This document shows, piece after piece, positions 45,933 to 56,245 of a stretch of 64,000 nucleotides of DNA; the first letter of the stretch is position 1; every line of letters starts with the position of its first letter. Both the position numbers and the translations under genes were made by a program. This DNA is from Gonapodya prolifera JEL478 (Eukaryota > Monoblepharomycota > Monoblepharidomycetes > Monoblepharidales > Gonapodyaceae), in contig KQ965803.1 of assembly GCA_001574975.1 (NCBI GenBank), positions 3,831-67,830 on the forward strand. The letters run 5' to 3'. The notes under the pieces were generated by a model. That model did not search any database and was not told the origin of the DNA. It was given only the letters and a program-made list of their open reading frames with translations.

Positions 45933-46998
45933 ATGTCTCAAATGAAAACACCCCATTACCAACTCTCAACGGAACGATACCATGGCGATCCCACAATCAC
46001 CTCGTCCAAGTACCACACTTCGATCAACAGCTCCCTCATCGAAGCCATCGAAGCGGGCGACCTGGACCTCGTTTGTGGAATCCTCGCGTCGGGTGCCGAC
46101 CCCAACGCCCGAAAAACCGTGACATCACATGCACAGTTTGGCAATCCATCAAGCAGGGGTCGTGGGGCCGCGCGGACGTCGGGATGGGAAGCTTCGAGTC
46201 GCGTGTGGACTCACGGCAATGCGAATCAACCCTCGCGCTGGCCATCCACTCGAAAAACTTCGCGATCGTACAAGCCCTCATCCGCTACGGTGCCGACGTG
46301 CAAGCCCCGATTGAGTGGGCCTTACCCGGGTTTTTCGAGATTTGGGACGAAAAGGCGTGGTCTCGACGGTGGCGCGTCGTATATAACTTTCCAGACGCGC
46401 TGTCGCTCGCGGCTGGAGTGAGAAACACGGTAACTGCCCGCGGTGGTCCGTCCTTGGTGGGGAACACGCACGAATTTCCGTCCATGCGGGTTAATTGCAA
46501 TGGTGGCAATGTCAGTCTTGTGAACCCATGTAAGGACCTTTCGATCTATGTGAGTTGGTTGTAATCTGTGGCGGTTGCGGCGGCAATCTTCTGAGTGAAA
46601 ATAACACTGGCAACAACAAGTCGGGGGAGTGTGGACCTGACATGTTGGCAGTTTTGACAGCAGCCGGAGCAAATCCAACCTTGCCAGTCATCATGTCACT
46701 CCTCGAGCGTGGTTTTGGTCGAAACAACAAGATTATTTATGACACTGACTGGCTCGCTCCTTTGCTCATCCGCCCACAGACCATCGCCCCAGCGACGATC
46801 AATGCGCTCTCCAGCACAGTTGAGCAGCTTCAGCGCACAGTCGTGCGGCTGCAGAGCGAGCTCGATGACCTTCGCACGAGCCAGGCCTTGGTACTGGTAG
46901 CTCTGAATGAGGTCAGGGCGACTGAGGCTGATTTGAGGCAGGAAGTGGTGGGGCTCAGGAGGAGGATGGGAGATGGCGGGCAGGGGGGCGCGGTGTGA
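45933..46998 (+). CDS. ankyrin-repeat protein with C-terminal coiled coil
   Basis: The start MSQMKTPHYQL at 45933 leads to an ankyrin repeat (SLIEAIEAGDLDLVCGILAS, GADPNARK). A second repeat reads TLALAIHSKNFAIVQALIRY and GADVQAPIEWALP, and a third MLAVLTAAGANPTLP. The C-terminus is a coiled coil (INALSSTVEQLQRTVVRLQS and ATEADLRQEVVGLRRRM) ending at the TGA 46996-46998. Between GADPNARK and TCTVWQSIKQGSWG (about 46110-46130, next to a run of A) the frame shifts by one base. An intron near 46530-46620 is also needed, but its borders are uncertain. It resembles other basidiomycete ankyrin proteins with a short coiled-coil tail; function unknown. Confidence 0.5.
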
Positions 46999-47618
46999 CC
47001 CCACAGGATGGACAAGATTATGTGCGGAGCTCAGGGTCATAATCATCTCTTCCGGATAGTAGAGTAATTTATGTTCATGTTGCAGTAGTTTCAGAACATG
47101 TACAGGCAAGTTTGTGGATGGAGCACGTATTGATCCTAGCTTTGATCTCCGTTGATTATTAACCCTGCAATAAACTCCGGGTTGCGTATTGCTTCCACCC
47201 TCTCTGCTCCGCGTCTTGAGAATGGAGCGTTTTCATTGGCTTTTAGATTGGAGAAAAGAACCCCGAATGTCCATGGACGTCAGCTCAAGCCAGTCTAATA
47301 CGAGCGACATCCGCAACAGAACTCGGAGCAAGCCCCGATTGAGTGTTGACTCCGTGATCCATCAGGGTCCAAAGATTTCTCGAGTCAAAATATCCTATTC
47401 GCACGAAAAGCTCTTAAAGCCTTCACGAAGTTAAGTTGGCAAAAAGATACCATTGAAGAGAGGGCGAACGAGTCTTCGTGCAAATAGGAAAGGTTGATTG
47501 GCTCAGAAGGGAGTTGAAGCTGACGTTTCTATCCCGAACCATGACAAATTCGCTTCACGAGGTTAACATCATTTTCAGCCAGTGGCTCTTGGAACAAGGC
47601 ATATTTGTCTCCGCTTTG
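46999..47618. other. intergenic region before the duplicated block
   Basis: AT-rich DNA with short open stretches (47189-47434, 47478-47747) but no motif. No gene supported. Confidence 0.4.
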
Positions 47619-48661
47619 ACTTGTTTGGGTCATCGGTGTGACACGTCCTTGGTTTCTTCACAGACCACAACCGACCGTTGTGGAGCTTCAAGGACCCTGA
47701 AAAGGATATCCCTTGCGTTGTCGAGAACAAGGTACCGATGTGAGTAAATGGCTCTGTACGTAGTTAACAATTTTGTCTTTTTATTATTTTTTTTGTTCGC
47801 GTTGTGCAGACGTTGAGATCATCGCGCAGGACCCGCACACTGCAGAACGAAGCGAAAAAATGAATTCGTCACTGATCGATCAGGCTCCCACGGCGAATTG
47901 CAATTCAAGTCACGTCACGTCACCTATGTCCGCAAATGAAGCGGGGTTGGGATTCTTCTACCGGCTGCCACGAGTTTTTGCGCAAGCACGGTCGACGCGC
48001 GAGTCTCAGGTCTCATCAACCTCGCTCAATGAATGCTTCCAGCCTTCAGACGTGCACGTGCACACGTCAGACGGAGCGTACGAATGAAGGAGTGAGAGAC
48101 GGGGACGTTCTATGTCGGATCATTATGGTGTTGGGGCAGGAGCAGGAGCAGGCGCAGGCGCAACGAAACACATTTGAATGTCGAACCCCCAATCCTCCAT
48201 GTGCGGGCGGGGAGCTGGGTTTGGCGGATTGCAGATGAACGCTCGAACGAGAAGAGAGATATATTTTTGATTGACAATCGTGCATAATTTGATGAAAACG
48301 AAGTCTTATAGTCGCACATTCCTTGTGACGAATACAATCATGAGAAGAGAAAACCGAGAGATTTCAGAAACCACGTTCTCATCTCCCACAACGCACCGCG
48401 GCGCATCGCACACGGACAGGACAGACAAGGCGACAGATAACCGTAAGTGCAAATTGCAATATTATCAAACTACATTCCAAAATCCCTAATACCCTACACC
48501 CTTGTCTCACTCCCACCCCCAACACCAACAACATCTCAAACGCGGCCTTGACCGTAGCAATATGCTGCCTCAAGTCGTTACCTTCGTTCGCGGTGACGGA
48601 GCACGAGATCACGGCGCCCCCCGAAGGCGGCTTTGATGCGGACGAAGACGTAGGGGACGTT
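47619..48661. repeat. segmental duplication, copy 2
   Basis: This is a direct copy of 39099-40149, about 8.5 kb away. The same blocks occur in the same order, including the splice-like GTGAGTAAATGG..GTTGTGCAG, the CACGTCACGTCACC run, the CTCGAACGAGAAGAGAGATAT flank and a damaged SNU13 last exon. The left part reads FFTDHNRPLWSFKDPEKD in one frame where copy 1 has similar residues, so it may derive from the neighbour gene downstream of SNU13, but no complete gene was found in either copy. Confidence 0.75.
48523..48661 (-). pseudogene. SNU13 terminal-exon copy (damaged)
   Basis: On the minus strand it reads NVPYVFVRIKAAFGG and then, after an internal deletion of the segment for [28 protein letters not shown] and MLLV. 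The normal stop codon after LLV is gone and the frame runs on for about 40 codons. Exons 1-3 are not present beside it, so it cannot make SNU13. Confidence 0.85.
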
Positions 48662-49505
48662 TTGGGGGGGAGGAGATGGGGGATGGGAGGAGATGGGGGA
48701 TGGGAGGAGATGGGGTGGGTAGAGGAGGAAGATGGAGCAAAAGCGATGGGACTGTGCGTGTGTTTCCACCGCCAGTGTCCCACGCCGGCCCAAACACCCG
48801 TCAGCGCCTGGGGCATTCCCGACGTTCCAGCGTTCCAAATTCCCACGGACTGTGAGACTGTGATATGACCACGTGTATGTCCAGATACGCACCGTCCATG
48901 GATTCGGGATGCCCAGCCTGGCCTGACCAGTGGTTCGGGTCCTGTTCGCGATGGCGACTATACACGTATCCTTACACGCCATATTTGACCGATAGTGTCT
49001 GATCTATCTTCATTGTATTTTATTCCAATGAAACCTGCAAAGAGTTGGTGTTGCGAGAAGGATGACAACGTGGTTTCGCTGTGCTAGATGCCTGGTGTTG
49101 GAACGACACACGTCGCGTTTTGGAACCGTCGCACTGCGGACAAGGCTTGGGGGATCCCAGTGCAAACGAGTCAGCGTGACTGATAATCGGCGGGCATTCG
49201 GTGCAATTCACGCCCACGAATCAAAATCTGTTTGACCGTGTAGATGGGGTGCGCGAACAAACATATGTTATGAAATGCGCGTGATTTGTGTTTCGAATTC
49301 AGAAAACAAGATGCTCATTTCAAAAGACAAGAATAGCTTTAGGAAATGATGACGTTTTCAGGAAAACCTTCTCCAACCTCGACGTCCGATGGAGATCCCC
49401 TTCTCCCAGTGCCACGATACCAAGAATGCTCCCCGCTCCCGTATAACGCCTCATGGATCCCAAAATAGCAGTCAAAATCAAACCATCCCTCACCGCCCGC
49501 ATACT
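48662..49505. other. intergenic region containing an F-box-family 3' fragment
   Basis: About 48954-49040 (ATGGCGACTATACACGTATCC and following) matches the DNA just after F-box copy A at 13074-13160, at roughly three bases in four. The rest shows a short GGGATGGGAGGAGAT direct repeat near 48675-48710 and nothing coding. Confidence 0.5.
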
Positions 49506-51556
49506 TCAATCCAGCAAGAACCTCGCCACTCCACCGTCACCACCACACTTCTCTCTCATCCTCTCAACCTCCTCCATAACGGTACTCCACCAGAGCTCTT
49601 TTGCCTGTGCCTTCACTTGTGCAGTTCCATCCCCCGTGCCCTCCGCCTTCGCCTTCGCGCTTACCCGCACCTGCCCCCTCCACTCCGTCACGACCTCTCC
49701 TCCGAAATGCACGACGCACCCCTTGGGCACACCCTTCAGCAATCCAAGCCACGGCGCCGGGTCTTTCGCGCTCGTGGTCTTGTCCATCACGACGTGGAGC
49801 TTGACGAGGTTTGGGAAGACGGACGGAAGAGCGGCGGTGAAAGCGGTGACGTCGGGCGCAATCGCGTTGGCCGCGAACACGTGCAATGTGGTCACGGATG
49901 CCCTCTCGCTGCCCTCTCCCCCGCCTAGAACGCCCATCTTGGGTGCTTTGGTGGCCCAGTTGTCCCTGATCTTCAGGTACCCCAGCTCGACCAGCCCCGG
50001 AAGCGAGCGGACCACTGGTGCGAAGTGGTGCGCTGACGTGTCCGAGTGCGATGAAATTGTGGGGTGTGCCCGGGGCGGGAGAATGTGGGAGAAGAAGGAC
50101 GTGATGCGGGAAAGGTCTCGAGTGGGGATGATGCTGGCGATGGGGTGTGTTGACAGGCGTCGGGATTTGGTAGCACCTCCATTCTCAGCGTTGTCAGCTT
50201 GACCGTCCTCGTTGTCGCTGCCCTCGTCGTCGTCGGCGGGGTCCGGGGAAAATTCATCCTCCCCATGCGTGAAGAAATCGAGGTGTCGCACGCGCAGTGT
50301 CGTCGCGTTCGGAAATGCCTCCAAACACGCCTTAACAGCCGCCGCCGTATTTTCTGGCGTGGACGTGCCGCGGACGCACGAGTCGGCGGCGATGCCTACG
50401 CTGACGTCGCGTACGTGGCCTGAAGCAGGTGGTGGAAGGAGCAGTGCGAGGTGCGGGCTGACTATGACGTGGGAAATGGAGGGGGAGGACAGGAGGTGCA
50501 AGATGCAAGAAAGGTGCGCGGCGGTGGTTGAGGTGTACGTGCCGACGTCGAGCGTTGTGATGAGGAAGGTGTGCGATGGGAGGCTCGATAGAATGGGGAG
50601 ATATGGTTTGATCGGAGTGAAAATGTTGTCGGAGGTGATTGTGGTTGTATCACGTCGGTTTCCTGTGGCACCTCGGGCTCCTTCTTCTGTTCCATTCCCG
50701 CTCAGCACGTCTTCACTACCAATTTGAGGGCAAGCATCGGCAGCCTTGTGAATCGCTATGACAGCCGCCACCCTCGCCCCCACAACGGCCTTTCTCCCCA
50801 GCCCCACTGAGACTCTCCTGAACGCCCCTAGCATGGTGACGCGTAGAGGATCTGGGGAGACGTACGGATCAATTGTGAGGTACACTTGCACGGGCACCTG
50901 CCCTTCGTGTCTTGTCGCGCGAGCGGTTGCTGCGTGCCATGCGCGAGAGACTATCGCTGCGTTGAGGAAGAGGTCGGAAGGCGGGAGGAAGAGCAGGATG
51001 AGAATGAGGCATTCGGGAGGCACACTGTGAATGAAATGGCGGTGTGGCACGAGCTGCTCCGGCGTGAGAGGCGATGCGGCGAGTGTGTTCGGTGGAGTGT
51101 GGAGACGTGCCGGGGCCGTGACGTCACTCTCTGAAGACGCTGTGTCGTCGCAGATCATCGCGTGTGGCACAGTGTGCACACTCTCTGTCACCACGAGGAC
51201 GTCTGTTGTCGACATTTCAGACTGAAAGCTGTCACGTGCGGTTTGCGGCGAGTCTGTGTCGTGGCGAAGCTCTGGATGACACGTCGCTCGCACGCACGGC
51301 AACGCACCCAACGAGAGATCAAAGACGTACCACGAGTTTTTGTATCTTGAGAAATCTCTTGACGCTGCGCGCGTGCTGCCCCTGGGCGGAATAGACGAGC
51401 GAATGTGGCGCCGAGTAAGCGTGCGACGCGGCGTGTTCTCGTGGGCGGGCGCACAGGCGATGTTGCGGATGGGGACGCGTGCGCGTCTGTGGTGGAGTCA
51501 GAAGGAGACGACGCGGGAGTGTGATGCCGAATTCGTGCGAGAACTGAGCGAAGCAT
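49506..51556 (-). CDS. F-box-like protein
   Basis: Two exons (51556-51331 and 51253-49506; intron 77 bp, in phase) give 657 residues. The N-terminus is basic and Ser/Thr-rich (MLRSVLARIRHHTPASSP). The F-box-like helix pair is at about residues 150-190 (HSVPPECLILILLFLPPSDL then AAIVSRAWHAATARAT). The C-terminal two thirds are Leu/Val-rich with repeated short strands (FLITTLDVGTYTSTTAAHLS and LEAFPNATTLRVRHLDFF), suggesting a degenerate LRR substrate-binding part. An acidic insert (ADDDEGSDNEDGQADNAEN) interrupts it. F-box proteins join SCF ubiquitin ligases through Skp1; the substrate is unknown. Its 5' flank contains the SNU13 exon-3 copy. Confidence 0.6.
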
Positions 51557-51713
51557 CACAGGAAAAAGCAGGGCGGCTGTGGTCACTACAAAAAGCAGCT
51601 CTGAGGTTATTCCACTCTCTTTTTCCCACTTCCGTTTCTCCACGACTCACACCACTCACTTGCTCCCACCCCACTCCCCTCCCACTCCCACTCCCACTCC
51701 CCCTGCTATCCAG

Positions 51714-51816
51714 CCACAAAGACCCTCAATAGAGGTATCGCAGAGTTCATTGTCCTCACCGCCGATACCGAGCCCCTCGAGATCCTTCTCCACCTGTCCT
51801 GCTGTACGAGGACAAG
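51714..51816 (+). pseudogene. SNU13 exon-3 copy with flanking intron sequence
   Basis: 103 bp on the plus strand match SNU13 exon 3 (40669-40772) from [20 protein letters not shown] to LLHL. One C is missing in CTGCCCCTGCTG (now CTGTCCTGCTG), so the end reads SCCTRTS. The donor GTCCGTAAGCG has become TTGCGTAAGCG and lacks GT. Upstream, a CCACTCCCACTCCC-CCAG acceptor and downstream G-rich sequence resemble the SNU13 introns. The copy thus came from genomic DNA, in inverted orientation to the gene. Confidence 0.85.
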
Positions 51817-51977
51817 TTGCGTAAGCGCGATGGGCGGGTTTGGGGGTTTGGGAGAGGGGAATGGGGGTGTTAGGGGTGAGGGTGTTAAAGATGTGGTGAG
51901 AGAAAGGGGAGGATGAAGGAGAGGGCGTGCTGGAGGAGGGGGATAGATAGGTGCGCTGGAAGACGAGGACGTCGGAA

Positions 51978-53214
51978 TCACAAGTTCCGAGATCGCCACG
52001 CAAGGTCCTCAGATTGCGTCACCGGAGCACAGACTGCGAGCATTCCATCCGGCCACGTCGTCATATCCATTTCACTCCCGGGCTGCACGGTATCAAGGTC
52101 CTTCCAGCGAAAGTATATCGTTAATTGTCGTGCACACCTTTTTAAAGTTGAATCCAGAATGTTTTTGCCATAAATGTCAGGGAAACCGGTTTTCCATCCA
52201 GACTGAACAGTCTCAGCAGGTTTAGCGCATCAATTAGACGAACCACAGCTGACATCGAAGTACTGCGATACTGAAATAGTTCCAGAGTGTTGAGGATCAG
52301 ACAATTTGATGCAATATACTCGAGCAGAGGTGGTGAAAGTGGCCGATGTGATTCTGAAATCAGAAATGTATGGAGCTTGCCACCAACTTGTTCTAGGAGT
52401 TGGACAATTTCAAGTGGTTCCGCAGCGCAATGCATAAGGGACAGCTCCGTTAACTGTGCGAGTTGCTGAAACATCAACACAGTTGGAACGCGCTCCAGCA
52501 TCAAGAGGTTCAACTCCGCAAATGAAGAGAGGTGTTGTGAGTTCCGAACATCTTTCCATTCAACCACTAGCCTCTTCAATGAAGTTGCTAGATTCCGTGG
52601 GAGTGAGAGAGTCCCTGATTTCTTGCAGAAGTCTAAACAATGGACTTCCCGCCTCAAACACTTTGGCAACAGCACGTGCAACAGCTCGGCCACTTCAGAG
52701 CATGCATTATCGAAATTGAGAACTTGAGTACCACCGGCGGCAGATTCAAGAGCACTGCTGAGACCAAAAAAACGAGATATTCCGGCAGTCTGCCAAAAAT
52801 CCACCGTTTTGTGTTTGTTGAAACGTCACGCAGTGCCGAAATGAGCTTAAGAATCGTCTTCACGGAAAGATCTACGCTGTTGCAGATGATCTTCGCTATG
52901 TGTGGACGAACGAAGCTCCTTGAATGTAGTTGCAACGAAAGCAACGAATCGAGTCTTTGAAGGCACTTGGTTCTCCCCTTGAACGTCCACGTTCTCTACA
53001 GAGACTTCAAAGCTATCGGCCACCACGCTTTGCTTCATTTTCGATCCAATCACAGAAACGTGAGACTCATCCCTTTTGAACCAAGTTTCGGATGTTCGAC
53101 TCACCACACACTGGCACATGCCACCTTATCTGCTTCTTCCAGGTGTATAAAGATCCGCTCGGTGACTTCTGGTATAAAGAGCACTTGATGCGCAAGAGAA
53201 TTGAGATCTACCAT
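51978..53214 (-). pseudogene. F-box/LRR-like gene, copy B
   Basis: The start MVDLNSLAHQVLF is followed by an F-box-like helix (IPEVTERIFIHLEEADKVAC) and a donor near 53110. A middle exon region reads LLSLQLHSRSFVRPHIAKII or overlapping frames, and the LRR part (TSLKRLVVEWKDVRNSQHL and LNTLELFQYRSTSMSAVV) runs to SLDGKPV. One base is missing in CCGGTTTCCC compared with copy A (CCGGTGATCCC), which shifts the frame. Restoring the frame mentally, the downstream sequence remains open (ILDSTLKRCARQLTIYF, RWKDLDTVQPGSEMDMTTWP) to the TGA at 51978. The copy may be a recently dead gene. A short-read error at that site could also explain it. Confidence 0.55.
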
Positions 53215-53516
53215 GATGCTGTTTTGTGAAGGAGGGAAGCGAGGCCAAGGAAAGTGTTCGTTCCCTCCGCGATTCTGCCATCTAAAATTAGACGACTGAG
53301 GACTGCGATCCAGCGTACCATATTGGTGTATCCGTAGAGTTCGATGGTGGGTCAGTTGTGGGATCCACATTGAACTTCAAGGGGTAATGTTGAAGCAGAC
53401 TTATCACGAACTGATCTTGGTCTTGAATTGAAAATGGATTGGAAATACACTCTCGGGAGTAAAATAAACACTAAGGTCCCCCTCTTTACTTTATTCTTCG
53501 CTGCCTTCATCGTCAT

Positions 53517-54066
53517 CACAAGTACCGATGAGCTGGAGTGGTTCCTTGGTACCGAGTTCCGTTTCTGTTGTGGTACCTGAAAGTTCCGTCTGAATAACGC
53601 ACCCAAGCATTTCCCTGTGCAAAAGCAGAGAGAAATGATGAAACAGCACCATGGACTCCCAATATCAAAGCGGTGTGACACTCACAAATCTATTCACCCC
53701 TTGTTCAACGATTCTCCTAGGTTCTGGGCTGGTCTGCCTTCTGATGAGAAGATGGGGCTCTCCACCGCTTTCCATGGCAACGACGCTGTCGCTGTTGACA
53801 AAGAGAGCCGAGCCATTGTCGAACCTTGTAACTTGAGAGCCCTGGTAAAGCGCATCACAGGGTCCATTGAAACTGCCATGCAATGTTCTGCAGACAACTT
53901 ACCCTGCTGTTCAAATTCTGCGACATGGACACAATAGTGTGCAAGTTAAACAATTCGTTCACGCCATTCACTCTTGGAGATTAAACTCACCATCGACGTG
54001 CGTGTTGTCCTCCGATTGAGTGTCGCTCTCTGAGGGCGGGACAGAGTCAAGCGGAAGACTAGGCAT
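53517..54066 (-). CDS. small hypothetical protein
   Basis: Read on the minus strand: MPSLPLDSVPPSESDTQSED, a GTGAGT donor near 53990, a middle exon GSQVTRFDNGSALFVNSDSV to EQGVNRF, then an intron (about 53620-53690) and a last exon GNAWVRYSDGTFRYHNRNGT ending at TGA 53517. The last exon's Tyr/Gly/Asn-rich pattern is seen in other small basidiomycete proteins. The joining of exon 1 to the middle exon is uncertain. Function unknown. Confidence 0.4.
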
Positions 54067-54441
54067 TGGCTGAAGATGAAGATGGTTTGGCGACCGCTCT
54101 CGCTCTTTATATCAGTCTCACCATAGAGCCGAGCCACTGGAGCTTGGAGCTTGGAGCTTGGAACCAACTTGGAACTTCGAACAATTTGGCAACAGGGACC
54201 AAAGCAACGGATTCCAACGGATTCTCAAGCGTTCCCTCTCGCTCTTTCTTCTCTTTCTTTTTCTTTCTTGAACGCACTCTTGCTCCTGTGGATCGATGGA
54301 TCAGCTTTCAGCCATCGCGAACGTGAACGTGAGTCAGCCAATCTCTAGCTTTTGACGCTAGTAACCACCACACAGAGCTCTACCCCAACAGCGTCTTTCG
54401 TGAGTCCTTGTAGCGATCGCGCATTTTGACGGGACTGTTGA

Positions 54442-55056
54442 ATGATGAATGCTGTCAGCCTTGCCCACTCGGCTGCGGTATCAATGTTCCTTTCTGCCGC
54501 ACAAAAAAAACAGGTTATATACCCAGCAACAGTCGCAGTTTGGGCAAAGGGGAAGGCATTCTACTGCGATGGATCTGGACTCACTGGAGAAGTGAATCAA
54601 CAGCAGGATTGCCGTTGCGTCGTCCACCTCAAACAGGATTACGCGGCGTTTGAGTCACTCGGCAAAACGACATCAGACTTCGCGGATTGTCTTAGGAGTC
54701 TTTGTCGTACGTTATCGTGTGGGAATCTCCAGACAATGACGTTTCCAACAACCTTCATTTGCAGACGAATTGGGGTGCAATGGTTCTGGAGCCACGACAC
54801 GAGGCAGGATGAAAAGATCAATTGGCAGCATTTCCTCACAGGAAAACATCACCCGGTACCACATCTAGAGTGTCTATGTGGCGTGAGTTTTTTTTCCACG
54901 TCCAGCGCGTTTCTCTTGGATCAACTTACATTCATCCAGCACACGTTCGGAGTTACCGGAGATTTTACCGAGTATTGCCAGAAGAACGAATGCTTGAGTC
55001 TTCTATTCCTTGCGTTTCCTCAAATCTTGTCGGGGCCACTTGAGAACAATAAATGA
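54442..55056 (+). CDS. unrecognised open reading frame
   Basis: Long single open frame of 204 codons starting MMNAVSLAHSAAVSMFLSAA. It has VIYPATVAVWAKGKAFYCDG and HLKQDYAAFESLGKTTSDFA and no known motif. An in-phase GT..AG stretch of 57 bp near 54883-54939 could be an intron. An upstream short exon may start at 54299 (MDQLSAIANVN). Evidence for coding is moderate. Confidence 0.3.
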   Translation: MMNAVSLAHSAAVSMFLSAAQKKQVIYPATVAVWAKGKAFYCDGSGLTGEVNQQQDCRCVVHLKQDYAAFESLGKTTSDFADCLRSLCRTLSCGNLQTMTFPTTFICRRIGVQWFWSHDTRQDEKINWQHFLTGKHHPVPHLECLCGVSFFSTSSAFLLDQLTFIQHTFGVTGDFTEYCQKNECLSLLFLAFPQILSGPLENNK

Positions 55057-56245
55057 TACCCCCATTTATGGGGTAGAGGTTCGTGTGTCATATTGCTTGC
55101 TGTTGCCTCTAAATTTACACTACTCCTCTTCATCAACCGTCCCAGCTTTGAGCAATTTACAATGTTAGTACCTCCGCTGCGGGCAGCATATTGACGACTT
55201 TTTCATGGATTACGTTTTCACCACTACCGTCTACTAGTTTATCGAACGCATTAACTTATTCAAATACGCCTCGTCGCATCTTAAATCAAGCACCTACGCA
55301 ACCTACGTCGTAATCGCTTTCCTTAATATCCGAACTCCGTCACCTAAACTTTTTCGTTCGCTCTTTTAGCATGTGCCACCCATTTCGAAGGACTTTATTC
55401 AAGAACAATCAACGATTAATCCGTCACCGTAAGATAATATTGTTATAAGCTCATCGCGAACTATGCTTGTAAATGCCCCTGGAATCCATGATGCAAATGT
55501 AACCTGAATCATAACAAAGTGGGACGGAATGATGGTGGTGTTCTTGCGACATTGGACATCCATCATGTACACTGCCATATGCCTCGATCTCTTCTAAACC
55601 TTCCCTCTTCCCACAAGTTCAGATTTAACCCCTCACTGACCTCCCTCTCACGGTAAGACAGCATGAGCACGCACGGGCTGCCCGAGCTAAACCTAACCCT
55701 CGCACTCCTCTTCACATCCTATTTTGGACAACGACTAAGATGACACAGGAACGAGAAAGGTAGCTCTTGGACGTTCCTTGTTCCTTATTGGTTGTGGTAC
55801 ATAAACTCCAAACACTGTCCACGTCTCCGACGTTTCCCGCCAGCGTTGCGATCCCTCACCACCGCGCTGAGATTGCGAAGACACTCGTCGAAAATGCACA
55901 CTTCCGGGGTGTGTATCCAGTTGTATGCAATCGCGCACCTTTGTAGACATTATGATTCCCCCCAAAAGGTGGCAGGGTAATCCGGTTGATGCAGCGGATC
56001 AATAGACACTGGGGGACTCCGCCGGAGCAGCGACGGATGGCCCGAACGAACGGTACCTGGAAAAGAAGAGTGCGCGGACGATCAATTGCCTTGCATCCTG
56101 GCCGCGGGAGGCAAGGAGGGTGGGTTCGGGCTGATTGGGTGCACTATGCTTCCAGCCGACACAGTGTGCCGACACTGGTCTTTAAGTGTCAGCCAGAGCC
56201 ATCCAATGACTGCCAAACTTTGTCTCTGTCTCTCTCTATTTGAAA
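55057..56245. other. intergenic region, no gene seen
   Basis: AT-rich DNA with many stops in all frames. Short open stretches at 55735-55980 have no motif. The last part is the promoter of the monooxygenase gene. Confidence 0.45.
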
